NCBI RefSeq assembly: GCF_024129865.1
Contig: NZ_JAMYFE010000110.1
Coordinates: forward strand, 1-41,752
Direction: 5' to 3'
Length of the DNA: 41,752 nt
Origin: Stieleria tagensis
Lineage (GTDB): Bacteria; Planctomycetota; Planctomycetia; Pirellulales; Pirellulaceae
Position 1 is the first letter of the stretch. Every line of letters starts with the position of its first letter. Below the pieces are notes generated by a model. It ran no database searches. It saw nothing but the letters and a program-made list of their open reading frames with translations, and was not told the origin of the DNA. Positions 31,625 through 41,306 of the stretch are shown in pieces. The translations under genes and the position numbers were made by a program.

Positions 31625-33283
31625 ATGCCGAGAAGGCCCGAAATTGGCAACATTCAACTCTATCCGGACCGGCCGCTCAAAAAGACCGACCGCAACGGCT
31701 TTGTCCTCAAGTTCTATTGCCCGATCCGTGGGACACGCGTCCGCAAGAATTGCGGCACTCGTGATCGACGCGAAGCACGGCGGATCTTGCGGGAATGCCA
31801 ACAGCGGTTACTCGATGGGAGCTATGTCGCATCGGGCGGTGCTATCACCGCCGAACACGAAGTCGACACGAAGCCGGCTCCAACGCAAGCCTCTTTTCCC
31901 CAGTCCATTCGAACCGAATCCGATCGCGGTCCGACTTGGGAGGAGTGCTATCAGAAGTACCGCTCGTACAAGTCACTGCGTGTACGAAAAAAATCGTTCG
32001 AGCACTCGGCCTCGCGGCTCGGTGTCGCCGAACGGATTTTTCTGGGATACATGGCTGATCACGGGATCGAAGGCGAAGTGATGGTCCAAGACGTCATGAC
32101 ACTCGACATGCTGGAGTACCTTCAAGAGCGTTTGCTCGAAGGTGACGAGTCTCGGTATGACCATCGGTCACCGAATACCGTCAACAGTTCGATGGGTGCC
32201 GTGATGGCGTTTGTGCGGTTTTGCGCCAAGCGTGATTGGATCGTTAAAGTGCCTGATCTGGATTCGCTGAGCGTCGATGATGTGATGAAGGGTCGTCCGA
32301 TCACGGGCGAAGAATTGGATCGCATGATCGAAGCAATACCGCGTGTGGTCGGCAAGAACGAAGCCCCGTCCTGGCAGTTTGCCTTGCGCGTGCTGTGGTA
32401 CAGCGGGTTTCGGGTGGGTGATTTGATGGATTTTCATTGGGAAGACGAACGTCACATTCGGCCCGTGTGGTCGAGCCGTAGCGGCGTTCACCCAACGATC
32501 ACTGTCCCCTCCTCCCAGAAAAACGGCAAGCTTCAGGAGATCCCGATGCTGCCGGAATTGGAAGCCTTCTTGTTGGAAGTGCCGAAGGCCAAACGCGCCG
32601 GCTGGATCGTCAACCCTTTGGCGATCACGTCGACTGTGAAGCCTGGCTGCAAGTGGTTCCAACCCGCACCCGATGATTTGGTCTCCCTGGCAAATCAGTA
32701 CAGCAATCTGTCGATTGCCGAGGTTTGCGGCGTGTCCGAAACGACAGTACGGAAATGGCTGAAGAAGCAAGGTCATCGGCGTAGCCGAGAGTTCAAGGTC
32801 GACACGGGAACGATCCCGGAGTCAGTCGTGATTGCCGTTCAGAACCGATCGAAGCGCCAAACGGGTGCGGTGAGGGTTCCAGACACGGAGCGATTGACCA
32901 AAGAACGTGTCGGTAGAATCATCGCGGCGATCGGAGAAGAAGCCGGGATCGTGGTTCGTCAGGAGGATGAGCGAACGGGCACCAGAACCAAGTTCGCGAG
33001 TGCTCACGACATCAGGCGAGGCTGCGCGCAGCGTCTGATCAATGCCGGCGTCTCTGCGGAGACGTTGAAGGTCGTTATGCGTCACGCAGATTTCGCAACG
33101 ACAGAGAAGTACTACGGCGCGATGCGGTCAGCGCAAGCTGCCGCAAATGAAGTCCGTCAGAAACTCACCCCCGATGCAACTTCGGATGCATTAGTGGGGG
33201 GATTAATGGGGGGACATGAAAAAACTCCCCAGCTATCCACTGCGGAGTTATCGAAGCTAAAGCGTTTGCTAAACAGTATTTAG
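31625..33283 (+). CDS. int: tyrosine recombinase (integrase) with inserted HTH
   Basis: 552 residues, longer than the usual ~400; AAAGGAG precedes the ATG. The N-terminal arm-type DNA-binding and core-binding domains (to about 220) are followed by the catalytic domain: R263 in YSGFRVGDLM, H461 and R464 in HDIRRG, H487 in MRHADF, and the nucleophile Y496 or Y497 in EKYYG. A Lys in SSQKNGK (~299-302) fits the beta-hairpin position. Between R263 and H461 lies an extra segment, residues ~353-385, reading NLSIAEVCGVSETTVRKWLK, which is a helix-turn-helix of its own. The gene ends 5 bp before the tRNA-Arg 3' end. It should carry out integration at, and excision from, that tRNA. Confidence 0.92.
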   Translation: MPRRPEIGNIQLYPDRPLKKTDRNGFVLKFYCPIRGTRVRKNCGTRDRREARRILRECQQRLLDGSYVASGGAITAEHEVDTKPAPTQASFPQSIRTESDRGPTWEECYQKYRSYKSLRVRKKSFEHSASRLGVAERIFLGYMADHGIEGEVMVQDVMTLDMLEYLQERLLEGDESRYDHRSPNTVNSSMGAVMAFVRFCAKRDWIVKVPDLDSLSVDDVMKGRPITGEELDRMIEAIPRVVGKNEAPSWQFALRVLWYSGFRVGDLMDFHWEDERHIRPVWSSRSGVHPTITVPSSQKNGKLQEIPMLPELEAFLLEVPKAKRAGWIVNPLAITSTVKPGCKWFQPAPDDLVSLANQYSNLSIAEVCGVSETTVRKWLKKQGHRRSREFKVDTGTIPESVVIAVQNRSKRQTGAVRVPDTERLTKERVGRIIAAIGEEAGIVVRQEDERTGTRTKFASAHDIRRGCAQRLINAGVSAETLKVVMRHADFATTEKYYGAMRSAQAAANEVRQKLTPDATSDALVGGLMGGHEKTPQLSTAELSKLKRLLNSI

Positions 33284-33288
33284 CTCAG

Positions 33289-33362
33289 TACACCCGGCAG
33301 GATTCGAACCTGCAACCCTCGGTTCCGAAGACCGATGCGCTATCCAATTGTGCCACGGGTGC
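33289..33362 (-). tRNA. tRNA-Arg (anticodon TCG), island attachment site
   Basis: 74 nt, CCA not encoded. Reading the minus strand: acceptor GCACCCG pairs with CGGGTGT (one G-U) plus discriminator A; the D-arm loop is AATTGGATA; the anticodon stem TCGGT/ACCGA encloses CTTCGGA with anticodon TCG (decodes CGA); and the T-arm is GCAGG-TTCGAAT-CCTGC. One D-stem position (A-C) is mismatched. Its 3' end points at the integrase gene, the classical tRNA attachment arrangement, and the gene is complete, so integration restored it. I found no second copy of its 3' part elsewhere in the window. Confidence 0.92.
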
Positions 33363-33422
33363 GTTGAGTGCAGTTTAGCGTCCTCGGCGGCTTTGTCCAA
33401 TGGAGGACCCGCGAACTTTTGG

Positions 33423-33441
33423 CCAGGTTCGTGTTACCTGG
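33423..33441. terminator. weak hairpin between argH and tRNA-Arg
   Basis: CCAGGT and ACCTGG flank a 7-base loop, about 40 bp downstream of the argH stop. It could end argH transcription, but no T-run follows on either strand. Confidence 0.3.
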
Positions 33442-33479
33442 GAAAATTGGCGGTTCGTGACGCCGAGTCGGCTGTTGGA

Positions 33480-34856
33480 TCAGTTTAATCGCGAATTCCA
33501 GAGGTTGATCTGGCGTTGGATTTCGGCCGGGGCGGTCGAACCGTAGCTGGTGAAGGCGTTGACGGCGTTTTTTGTCCCCAGGACGTCGCGAATCGATTCG
33601 TCGACCTGCGGCGCATGGGCTTGCATGTCGGCGATCGATAATTCCGTGAGTGGCACGCTACGCTGCATCGCCAGCCCGACAATTGCCCCAACGGCATGAT
33701 GCGCGGTCCGCTGGGGGATGCCTTTTTTGATCAGCCATTCCATCAGCGTCGTGGCGTCCAAGTAGCCTTCTTCGATTCGCGCCGCGATTCGGTCCCGCTG
33801 CAACTGGCTGCCGGCCACGATCGGGATCGCCAGTTCCAGCATCGCGGTGATGGTGTCAAAGGAGTCGAACAGCGGCGGCTTATCTTCTTGCAAGTCGCGG
33901 TTATAGGCCAATGGCAAATTCTTGACCAACAACATCAGTGTTTGCAGATTCCCCATCACTCGCGCCGACTTGCCCCGGGTCAATTCCAGGGTGTCCGGAT
34001 TGACCTTTTGCGGCATGATGCTGCTGCCGGTGCAGAACTGCTGTGGCATTTTTAGGAAGTTAAACTCGACCGTGCTCCACAAGATCCATTCTTCGGCCCA
34101 ACCGCTCAGGTGCGAGGCGATGACCGAGAGCACGAACGCCGATTCGAGAATGAAATCGCGGTCGCTGCTAGTGTCCAAGCTGTTGCCGGTGACGGAATCG
34201 AATTCCAGCGCGTTGGCGGTCTGTTGACGATCGATTGGCAGAGTGGTTCCGGCGACGGCGGCGACACCGAGAGGCGATTGATTGACGCGGCGGCGGCAAT
34301 CGGCGATCCGCTGGCGATCGCGGTCAAATTTTTCGATGTAGGCCAACCAGTAGTGTGGTGCCAGTACCGGTTGAGCTCGCTGCAGGTGCGTGTAGGCCGG
34401 CAGGATCACATCCATGTCGGCATCACAGCGACCGAGAAACGATTTCTGCAATTCCATCAACAGCGCATCAACCTGATCGAGTGCCTCGCGGACCCACAAC
34501 CGGGTGTCGGTGCTGACCTGGTCGTTGCGACTGCGGGCGGTGTGCAGTTTACGCCCGACGTCACCGATTCGGTCGATCAAGACCGATTCGATGTGCATGT
34601 GGATGTCTTCCAGCTCCAAGCGGATGGGGAAGTCACCGGACTGGATTTCGGATTCGATTTGTTTCAGCGCGTCGTGGATCTGTTGGCAATCATCTTGCGA
34701 GATCAGCCCCACCGATTGCAGCATTTCCGCGTGGGCGATCGAACCACGCACGTCCTGCCGGTACAGGCGGCGATCGAAGCTGATGGATTCGGCAAAGGAT
34801 TCGAGTCGGGCGTCGGTGCTGGCCTCGAACACACCGCTACGGGAGGGGCTTTCCAC
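33480..34856 (-). CDS. argH: argininosuccinate lyase
   Basis: 458 residues from GTG 34856, close to the usual ~460; the in-frame extension to 34949 also starts GTG and adds a non-conserved ~31 residues. The enzyme splits argininosuccinate into arginine and fumarate in the last step of arginine synthesis. Features: an N-terminal RLESFAESISFDRRLY pattern, HTARSRNDQVSTD, YTHLQRAQP (catalytic His), the fumarase/aspartase signature GSSIMPQKVNPD with the catalytic Ser, and LPLAYNRDLQEDK. Cytosolic homotetramer in the family. It is divergent from the large secreted-protein gene and is the first core gene right of the island. No ribosome site is seen for either start. Confidence 0.95.
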   Translation of the reverse strand: MESPSRSGVFEASTDARLESFAESISFDRRLYRQDVRGSIAHAEMLQSVGLISQDDCQQIHDALKQIESEIQSGDFPIRLELEDIHMHIESVLIDRIGDVGRKLHTARSRNDQVSTDTRLWVREALDQVDALLMELQKSFLGRCDADMDVILPAYTHLQRAQPVLAPHYWLAYIEKFDRDRQRIADCRRRVNQSPLGVAAVAGTTLPIDRQQTANALEFDSVTGNSLDTSSDRDFILESAFVLSVIASHLSGWAEEWILWSTVEFNFLKMPQQFCTGSSIMPQKVNPDTLELTRGKSARVMGNLQTLMLLVKNLPLAYNRDLQEDKPPLFDSFDTITAMLELAIPIVAGSQLQRDRIAARIEEGYLDATTLMEWLIKKGIPQRTAHHAVGAIVGLAMQRSVPLTELSIADMQAHAPQVDESIRDVLGTKNAVNAFTSYGSTAPAEIQRQINLWNSRLN

Positions 34857-34951
34857 GGTCTGACTATCCAAAAAGTGGTCGGGGGGAGATACTATCGGTG
34901 CAACCAGTATCGTCGCAAAGGTGGCCGATGACGACCCGTCACCTTTCACCG

Positions 34952-35014
34952 CCGGGCCCTCCAGAGTCTGGCGTTCTCTTAATTGTGCTAGGGCCGGGCT
35001 CTGGAGAGCCCCGG
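34952..35014. repeat. imperfect inverted repeat in the argH/secreted-protein intergenic region
   Basis: CCGGGCCCTCCAGAG (34952-34966) pairs with CTCTGGAGAGCCCCGG (about 34999-35014) except for one mismatch and one extra base. The right arm contains its own small palindrome GGGCTCTGGAGAGCCC. It lies between divergent starts, so it may be a REP-like unit or a regulatory hairpin. Confidence 0.45.
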
Positions 35015-35038
35015 TCGGGACTCGATCAGGATTCCGTG

Positions 35039-37867
35039 ATGCGTCGCTGCAAGATTAGCCGAACCGGTTTCTGGACCGTTAAAAAACAAGGTGAGAAATA
35101 CGATCTGAGCCTCCGCCGATGGGATTGGATCACGGGACTGGTGATCTGGGTGGCCACGGGTTGGCTAGCGCCGGCGGTCACGGCGGCCGAGGTGTCAGCT
35201 CTCGCGATTCTCGGGCCGACCGAGCACACCTATGGGGTGGCGACGCTGGAGATTCCCTTGGATGTCCCAATTCTCGGCCAGGCAGCGCCGCCGGTGACGG
35301 TCAGCAGCGACGCCGGGCGGGTGTTGTTTCCAGTCGGCGAAGACGTTTCGGCGCGCATCACGCGGCCATCGGAACAACCCGTCCCAGAACCCGGTAGCGG
35401 ACGACTGTTGGGGCGACTGGGACAGTTGCTGCGCGAAATCACGGACAAGGATGCGCCGACCGAGCAAGTCGTTGCCCGCCGCGTGTCGTTTCTGTTCACC
35501 GGCAGTCAGCCTCTAAAGGTTCGAGTGGCGGATGAAGTCGGTGAATTGGGCGTTTACGAGTTAACACCGGTTGCCGACCCACAAGCGTTTTCGCAGCGAA
35601 TGACGGACTGGTGGACGGCCTACACCAAAACGGCGAAGCAACAGATCGACGGTGGTGACTATCCCCCGTGGGTACAAACCTATCTGATCGCCATGTTGAG
35701 CGGGCGGACGGGGAACGGATTGCCACAGTGGTTCACCCAAACCAAAGAACCTCAAGATTTGCTGTGGGAAACCCTGCAGTATTTAGCCGGCGCGGAACAG
35801 GTGACCCGTGAAATCTTTCGTCATACCGCCGCGGGATTGACCGACCAGAACCAACCTCGCAGCGTGCAACCCGATGTCGCTGCGCTGCGACCCTTGCCGG
35901 CCGGTCCGGTTTGGAAACAGCCCAAGCTACCGACGATCGACCCGGCGGTTGAGACCGAATCGATCGCGGCGCGGGTGCCGCCGGAATGTTTCTACTTTCG
36001 TTTTGGATCGTTCCAGAACTACTTGTGGTTTTTGGATTTGACCAACGAGTATGACGGCGACATCAGCCGAATGATCAACCTGCGGGGAACCGCGGACGGC
36101 GCGACGGAGCGGTTTCAATCACAGATCGCAGTCAAGATCAGTGACTTGTCGCGGATGTTTGGCGAGAGTGTGGTGAAGGATCAAGCGGTGATCGGCGAAG
36201 ACCTGTTCACCGCCGATGGCGCGTCGATGGGCGTGGTGATCGAATCGAACAACGCATTTTTGTTGCGTTCGTCGATGGGCAGTGATCGCAACAAGCGAGC
36301 CCAAAGCGACCCGTCGCTGACGATCCAAAACGTTGACATCGACGGACACCAAGTTTCGTTCCTGTCGCGTCCGGACAATTCGGTGCGTTCGTATTTCGCC
36401 GAGGACAACGGATTCTTTTTGATCACCAACAGCGAGACGTTGGTCAAACGTTTTTTTGAAGTCGGCAAGAGTGGCAAATCTCTGGCGGCGACCGATTCCT
36501 TTCGTTTGTCACGAATGTTGGTTCCGACGTCGCGTGGAGACACGATTTTTGTCTATTTTTCACCGCAGATGCTGCAGGGGTTGGTGTCGCCAAAATACTT
36601 GATCGAACTGCGACGTCGACTGAGTTCCGATAGCGACATTTCGCTGGTCCACTTGGCGCGACTGGCGGCGGCCAGCGAGGGGATTCGTGGCGAGGGCGAC
36701 CGTCCGATCGGAATCGATGAACTGATCGAAAAAGGGTTCCTGCCGGTCTCGTTTGGCAACCGCAGCGACGGCAGCGGCGTGGTCTGGGTGGGCGAACAGG
36801 TGATCGATACGCTGCGTGGCGCGCGGGGAACCTTCCTACCGATCGCCGACATCGATATTCAACAAGTCACACCCCACGAGGCCGAGTGGTACTCGCGGAT
36901 CGCAAGCGAGTACAGCAATCGGTTCCCGCAGATTGATCCGATCATCGTCGCCCTGCGGCGTGACGATTCGGCGATCGATGCCACATTGGAGCGGGTTTCC
37001 ATTCACGCTGAAATCGCGCCGCTGACGCCTGAAAAGTATGGCAAGTGGGCGGAACAACTGGGGCCGCCCACCGGTGTCGTGATGCGATTTGCGCCCGATG
37101 ACATTGTTTCCTTACAGGCCCACGTGGCAAGCGACCAACTGGGGCCGCCGACCCATTTATTTGCGGCCATCAAAGACACGTTCCCCCCGGAACCCAAAGA
37201 CTTTGATGGACTGTTCAAGGCCTATCGATCACTGCGGCAATTGCCGTCCTATTTAGGTGCCTGGCCACAACCCGGAGCGTTGGATCGGTTGCCGCTGGGC
37301 ATCGGGCGTGGGCGCCCGGTGGGGCCGGGGATGTACAAGCTACTCGGCGGGCTGTATCGCTATTCGGGAGGCGGATTCAGCGTGTTGTCCTTTCAGAAAG
37401 AAATCCTGGAGTCCTCGTTGGCGTTTTTAGAAGCGGTGGAGGTCGAACAGGAAGCGACTGCTAGAGGCCGTATCGGCAGTCTGTTGGGCAGCCAGCTCGA
37501 GGGCTGGGTGAACAATCAACTGTATCAACGCGCGGCGCGCAGCAGTTTAGCTGGCGCGGAATTTTTGAATTTGCTGACACAGCAACTGCATGTCCCGCCA
37601 CAACAATCGTTTGAAACGGCCCGGACGGTTTTGAACGCGCCGCTGCAGTGCAGTTTGGGTGGCCAGTATCAATACAACGCGCAATCAAAGCGCTGGCAGA
37701 GTACCGCGTGGAACGGCAGCGTTCCGCCGGCCGAACCACCGGCCGATTACACGTCGCCGCTATTGATCTGGTTTCGCGGCGGCCACTTCACGTTGACACA
37801 GTATGCCGATCGTTTGGTCGCCGATGCCGTGATCACCGTGGCCAGGCACAATCGGCCCAACCCCTAA
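35039..37867 (+). CDS. large exported hypothetical protein
   Basis: 942 residues from ATG 35039. A basic stretch and a hydrophobic helix (about residues 28-50, ending near AVTAAEV) form a signal peptide or anchor; an in-frame extension upstream to 34898 is poor coding sequence. The mature part is Pro/Gly- and charge-rich with no transmembrane segment, and I recognise no catalytic domain. A segment VPPECFYFRFGSFQNYLWFLDL near the middle and a repeated structure of ~20-residue strand-helix units suggest several folded domains. High third-position GC matches the chromosomal flank and not the island. Proteins like this are common, uncharacterised planctomycete exports. It is divergent from argH and convergent with the pilus genes. 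Confidence 0.7.
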   Translation: MRRCKISRTGFWTVKKQGEKYDLSLRRWDWITGLVIWVATGWLAPAVTAAEVSALAILGPTEHTYGVATLEIPLDVPILGQAAPPVTVSSDAGRVLFPVGEDVSARITRPSEQPVPEPGSGRLLGRLGQLLREITDKDAPTEQVVARRVSFLFTGSQPLKVRVADEVGELGVYELTPVADPQAFSQRMTDWWTAYTKTAKQQIDGGDYPPWVQTYLIAMLSGRTGNGLPQWFTQTKEPQDLLWETLQYLAGAEQVTREIFRHTAAGLTDQNQPRSVQPDVAALRPLPAGPVWKQPKLPTIDPAVETESIAARVPPECFYFRFGSFQNYLWFLDLTNEYDGDISRMINLRGTADGATERFQSQIAVKISDLSRMFGESVVKDQAVIGEDLFTADGASMGVVIESNNAFLLRSSMGSDRNKRAQSDPSLTIQNVDIDGHQVSFLSRPDNSVRSYFAEDNGFFLITNSETLVKRFFEVGKSGKSLAATDSFRLSRMLVPTSRGDTIFVYFSPQMLQGLVSPKYLIELRRRLSSDSDISLVHLARLAAASEGIRGEGDRPIGIDELIEKGFLPVSFGNRSDGSGVVWVGEQVIDTLRGARGTFLPIADIDIQQVTPHEAEWYSRIASEYSNRFPQIDPIIVALRRDDSAIDATLERVSIHAEIAPLTPEKYGKWAEQLGPPTGVVMRFAPDDIVSLQAHVASDQLGPPTHLFAAIKDTFPPEPKDFDGLFKAYRSLRQLPSYLGAWPQPGALDRLPLGIGRGRPVGPGMYKLLGGLYRYSGGGFSVLSFQKEILESSLAFLEAVEVEQEATARGRIGSLLGSQLEGWVNNQLYQRAARSSLAGAEFLNLLTQQLHVPPQQSFETARTVLNAPLQCSLGGQYQYNAQSKRWQSTAWNGSVPPAEPPADYTSPLLIWFRGGHFTLTQYADRLVADAVITVARHNRPNP

Positions 37868-37881
37868 CGATTCTCGGAGGC

Positions 37882-38853
37882 CTATTGGCTGAGCATGTTG
37901 CGATACATGCTGATCGCGGCCGGGCCGACCAGGACGACGAAGATACCGGGGAAGATGAACAGGACCAACGGGAAGATCATCTTGACCGCTGTCTTGGCCG
38001 CTTTCTCTTCGGCAATTTGACGACGACGTGTTCGCATGGCGTCACTTTGGACACGCAGGGCGGCAGCGATCGACGAGCCGAATTTGTCGGCTTGGATCAA
38101 AATCGATGCGAGTTGTTTCAAGTCATCGACGCCGCTGCGGAACCCCAATGCTTGCAGCACCTCGTTGCGAGTTCGGCCGAGTTGCAATTGCTTGTTGGCG
38201 ATTCCAAACTCTTCGCCAATCTCCTTGTGACTCTTGTTCATTTCCTCGGCCACTTTGCGAAGGGCCTGGTCCATCCCCAAACCGGCTTCGACACAGACGA
38301 CCATCAGGTCGAGTGCGTCGGGCAGTCCCAAGAAGATTTTTTCCATTCGCTTCTTTGCCATCCAGTCCAAGGCAAATTTGGGAATCATAAAGCCGACGAT
38401 CAAACCACCACCCACTTTGATGATCATGTCTTGGCCGAAACCGTTGGCAAACATCCCATACACGCTGCCGATAAACAGCCCGAACGCGGCGGTGCCGAGC
38501 TGGATGGTTTTGAAGACGACCGGCGCGGATTCGCGGCGGAATCCGGCGTTCATCAATTTTTCGCGCAGCTGCCCCATTTCTTTTTCGTTGCCACTGACCT
38601 TGCTGGCCAGGGGCGTTGACGCTTTTTCCAGGTAAGCGGTCAGGGCATCATTTTTCGAATGCGACAGATCACCGACCGCACCGGCGCGGCTGGCACGGCG
38701 TTTCCGCATCATGTCCAAACGGGCTTCGGCACGTGGTTTGTCGTCACCGGAAACGCGTGTGAGTACGAACCACGTCCCCGCGGTCACGAACAAAAAGATC
38801 GCGCTGGAGGTGATAATGATCGGGTTGATGGTCAGAGCTAGCAGAAGAGTCAT
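37882..38853 (-). CDS. tadC: Tad pilus inner-membrane protein TadC (T2SSF family)
   Basis: 323 residues. Two hydrophobic N-terminal helices (about 5-30), a cytoplasmic stretch, a helix pair around residues 115-150, and a final helix (MIFPLVLFIFPGIFVVLVGPA) give the topology of T2SS-F/Tad proteins. The conserved T2SSF segment includes FLGLPDALDLMVVCVEAGLGMDQALRKVAEEM. With TadB and the CpaF ATPase it forms the inner-membrane platform of the Flp/Tad pilus. The neighbours upstream are tadB and cpaF on the same strand, with 80-bp gaps. It ends 15 bp from the stop of the convergent large secreted-protein gene. Confidence 0.88.
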   Translation of the reverse strand: MTLLLALTINPIIITSSAIFLFVTAGTWFVLTRVSGDDKPRAEARLDMMRKRRASRAGAVGDLSHSKNDALTAYLEKASTPLASKVSGNEKEMGQLREKLMNAGFRRESAPVVFKTIQLGTAAFGLFIGSVYGMFANGFGQDMIIKVGGGLIVGFMIPKFALDWMAKKRMEKIFLGLPDALDLMVVCVEAGLGMDQALRKVAEEMNKSHKEIGEEFGIANKQLQLGRTRNEVLQALGFRSGVDDLKQLASILIQADKFGSSIAAALRVQSDAMRTRRRQIAEEKAAKTAVKMIFPLVLFIFPGIFVVLVGPAAISMYRNMLSQ

Positions 38854-38933
38854 CGTTTGGTTCCGGTGGTGCCGGCAAATGGCTGGGCTTGCGGAGGACG
38901 AGCGGGTTTTGTTCAGGCGACGGGTGGTGTGAT

Positions 38934-39911
38934 TTAGACTTTGATGGTGATGATTTTCTTGATCACCAATGCACCAATGATCTGGGTGAACAAGCCGAAC
39001 CCGAGCATGTAACGGCCGATTTCATCGGTGAACAGCATCATCACGTATTCGTAGTTCAATTTCAGCATCACCAAGAACAGCACCGGCGGCAGAGCCAACA
39101 ACACGGCACCACTCATTCGGCCTTCACCGGTCAGAGCTTGGATCTGGCCCAAAATCTGCAGACGTTCGCGGATCAGGTGTCCGATCTTGTCCAAGATTTC
39201 AGCCAAGTCACCCCCGGTTTGACGTTGCAAGACGACTGCGGTGGCAAAGAACCGAAGGTCCATGTTGGGAACTCGGGTGGCCATGTCTTCGATGGCTTCG
39301 TCGAGCGGAATTCCTAAGTTCTGTTCTTCGAACGCGCGGCCGAATTCGCGTGCCAACGGGTCTTCCATTTCTTTGGAAACCAATCCGAAGCCTGCATTGA
39401 GCGAGTGACCGGCGCGAAGCGAACGACCAAGCAACTCCAGTGCCTCGGGCATCTGGTTGCCGAATTTCGCTAGCCGTCGTTTTCGTTTGACAGCCAACCA
39501 ACCGATCGGGAGGGCGGCAAACATTGGTCCGACAAAGATGGCGAGCAGTTTAAAGGGGCTGAGCAAGCAGATCGCGACACCGACTGCAAATGCCCCCAAG
39601 CAAATCATCATGAATTGTGCCGGTGGCATCCGGACGTCGGCTTGATCGAGATAGTCGCCCACACCGGGCAGACTCTTGATCAAACTTCCCAGCAGGCCGC
39701 TGGCGTCTTTGAAGCCGCCGTCCATCAACAGCGATCTGCCATTGCTTTCCAATTGACTGCCGCCGCCGCGTCGCCGGGTGGCCAGTTCGGCCAAGCGATC
39801 TTCGGTAACAGTGTTGTCGCTGTCGGGCACCAGGATGTTGGCGGCAAGCGCCACCAGCGAAGCAACAAAAATGCCGACGGCGGCGATGGTCAAAATCACG
39901 ATACCAGACAT
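38934..39911 (-). CDS. tadB: Tad pilus inner-membrane protein TadB (T2SSF family)
   Basis: 325 residues. An N-terminal membrane helix (VILTIAAVGIFVASLVALAA) is followed by a soluble loop, a central helix pair (MMICLGAFAVGVAICLL and the next segment), and a C-terminal helix. The T2SSF core is FGNQMPEALELLGRSLRAGHSLNAGF, with a Gly-rich LAEILDKIGHLIRER part after it. It pairs with TadC as the membrane platform on which the CpaF ATPase acts to assemble or retract Flp-type pili for adhesion. It lies 78 bp after cpaF on the same strand; no clear ribosome site. Confidence 0.9.
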   Translation of the reverse strand: MSGIVILTIAAVGIFVASLVALAANILVPDSDNTVTEDRLAELATRRRGGGSQLESNGRSLLMDGGFKDASGLLGSLIKSLPGVGDYLDQADVRMPPAQFMMICLGAFAVGVAICLLSPFKLLAIFVGPMFAALPIGWLAVKRKRRLAKFGNQMPEALELLGRSLRAGHSLNAGFGLVSKEMEDPLAREFGRAFEEQNLGIPLDEAIEDMATRVPNMDLRFFATAVVLQRQTGGDLAEILDKIGHLIRERLQILGQIQALTGEGRMSGAVLLALPPVLFLVMLKLNYEYVMMLFTDEIGRYMLGFGLFTQIIGALVIKKIITIKV

Positions 39912-39989
39912 AACAGATCAGGTCGTTGTAGAAAGCGAATTGGAAGTGGGAATTGAATCGCGTTTCCGCCGGGCAAGCCCGGTGGAGAC

Positions 39990-41306
39990 TTAGGCTTGCA
40001 TCATGCTTCGTTCGCGGAACGCACTCGAAGGCAAACGCACACCGGCGGATTCCAATTTGTCCATGAACGAAGGGCGAACACCGGTGCATTCGAACGAGCC
40101 ATAGGCTTTTCCGTCTTCCCCGATGCCCTTTTGTTGGAACCGATAGATGTCTTGCAGAACGATTGTGTCTTGTTCCATGCCGACCACTTCCGTGATCGCC
40201 GTGACACGTCGCGGACCGCCTTGCAGTCGGTTGGCTTGGATCAACACATCAACCGCACCGGCGATCTGTTGACGGATGGCTTTGACCGGCAATTCATAGC
40301 CGGCCATCATCACCATGGTTTCCAAACGAGCGATCGCATCACGAGGGGTGTTGGCGTGAATCGTGGTCAACGATCCGTCGTGACCGGTGTTCATCGCTTG
40401 CAACATGTCCAACGTTTCACCGCCACGACATTCCCCGATGATGATTCGTTCGGGACGCATCCGCAGGGCGTTTTTCACCAGGTCGGTGGCGGACACCGCA
40501 CCGTTGCCTTCGATGTTGGGTGGCCGTGTTTCCAAACGAACGACGTGGTCCTGTTGCAGTTGCAATTCCGCGGCATCCTCGATCGTTACGATTCGATCGG
40601 AATGCCCGATGAATGAGGACAGCGTGTTGAGCAGAGTCGTTTTACCAGAACCGGTACCACCGGCGATGATGCAGTTCAGACGGGCTTTGATACAGCCTTC
40701 CAGCAACATCACCATTTCGGGTGTGAACGCTTTGTAGTTCAGCAGGTCTTCCAGCTTCAGCGGGTTGCTACCGAAACGACGAATACTGACCGCCGCACCG
40801 TCCAGGGCCAACGGAGGAATGATCGCATTGACCCGTGAACCGTCTTCCAACCGAGCGTCCACCATCGGACAGGTTTCGTCGACACGGCGTCCGACTTTAC
40901 TGACGATACGGTCGACGATTTGCAGCAGGTGTTTTCCGTCGCGGAATTCCACGTCGGTCTTCTGCATTTGGCCGCCCTTTTCGACATAAATGTTCTTCGG
41001 GCCGTTGATCAAAATATCGCTGACCAAGGGGTCTTTGAGGATCAATTCCAATGGACCCAGGCCGAAGGTTTCATCCAAAACCTCCTCGACGATTCGCTCA
41101 CGTTCTTGACGGTTAAGCAGTGATTCATCGGCATCGCAAAGGTGTTCGATAACGATTCGAATCTCGCGGCGAAGCGCGTCGCCTTTCATATCACCGACAC
41201 GCGACAGGTCCAGTTTGTCGACTAGTTTGCCGTGAATCCGAGTCTTGATTTCATCGAACTGGTCTTGGCGGTTGTCCGATTTTCCCGGCATGGTGCGCGT
41301 TGCCAT
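39990..41306 (-). CDS. cpaF: Tad pilus secretion ATPase CpaF/TadA
   Basis: 438 residues from ATG 41306; an in-frame extension to 41408 is possible. GspE-family ATPase with the expected elements: an N-terminal helical domain, then the CpaF-typical [15 protein letters not shown] with [22 protein letters not shown]. The Walker A motif is [12 protein letters not shown], and the Walker B/His-box region reads [39 protein letters not shown]. It hydrolyses ATP to power Flp pilus assembly at the inner membrane with TadB and TadC, which follow on the same strand. AAGGGA about 11 bases upstream is a weak ribosome site. Other Tad genes probably lie outside the window. Confidence 0.94.
   Translation of the reverse strand: MATRTMPGKSDNRQDQFDEIKTRIHGKLVDKLDLSRVGDMKGDALRREIRIVIEHLCDADESLLNRQERERIVEEVLDETFGLGPLELILKDPLVSDILINGPKNIYVEKGGQMQKTDVEFRDGKHLLQIVDRIVSKVGRRVDETCPMVDARLEDGSRVNAIIPPLALDGAAVSIRRFGSNPLKLEDLLNYKAFTPEMVMLLEGCIKARLNCIIAGGTGSGKTTLLNTLSSFIGHSDRIVTIEDAAELQLQQDHVVRLETRPPNIEGNGAVSATDLVKNALRMRPERIIIGECRGGETLDMLQAMNTGHDGSLTTIHANTPRDAIARLETMVMMAGYELPVKAIRQQIAGAVDVLIQANRLQGGPRRVTAITEVVGMEQDTIVLQDIYRFQQKGIGEDGKAYGSFECTGVRPSFMDKLESAGVRLPSSAFRERSMMQA

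Noticed and set aside
34110-34931. 273-codon plus-strand frame antisense to argH
   Set aside because: It is a shadow of argH, which is unmistakable on the minus strand.
37648-38619. 323-codon plus-strand frame antisense to tadC
   Set aside because: It is a codon-bias shadow of tadC; its composition is His/Gln/Asp-rich and has no family match, while tadC has clear T2SSF features.
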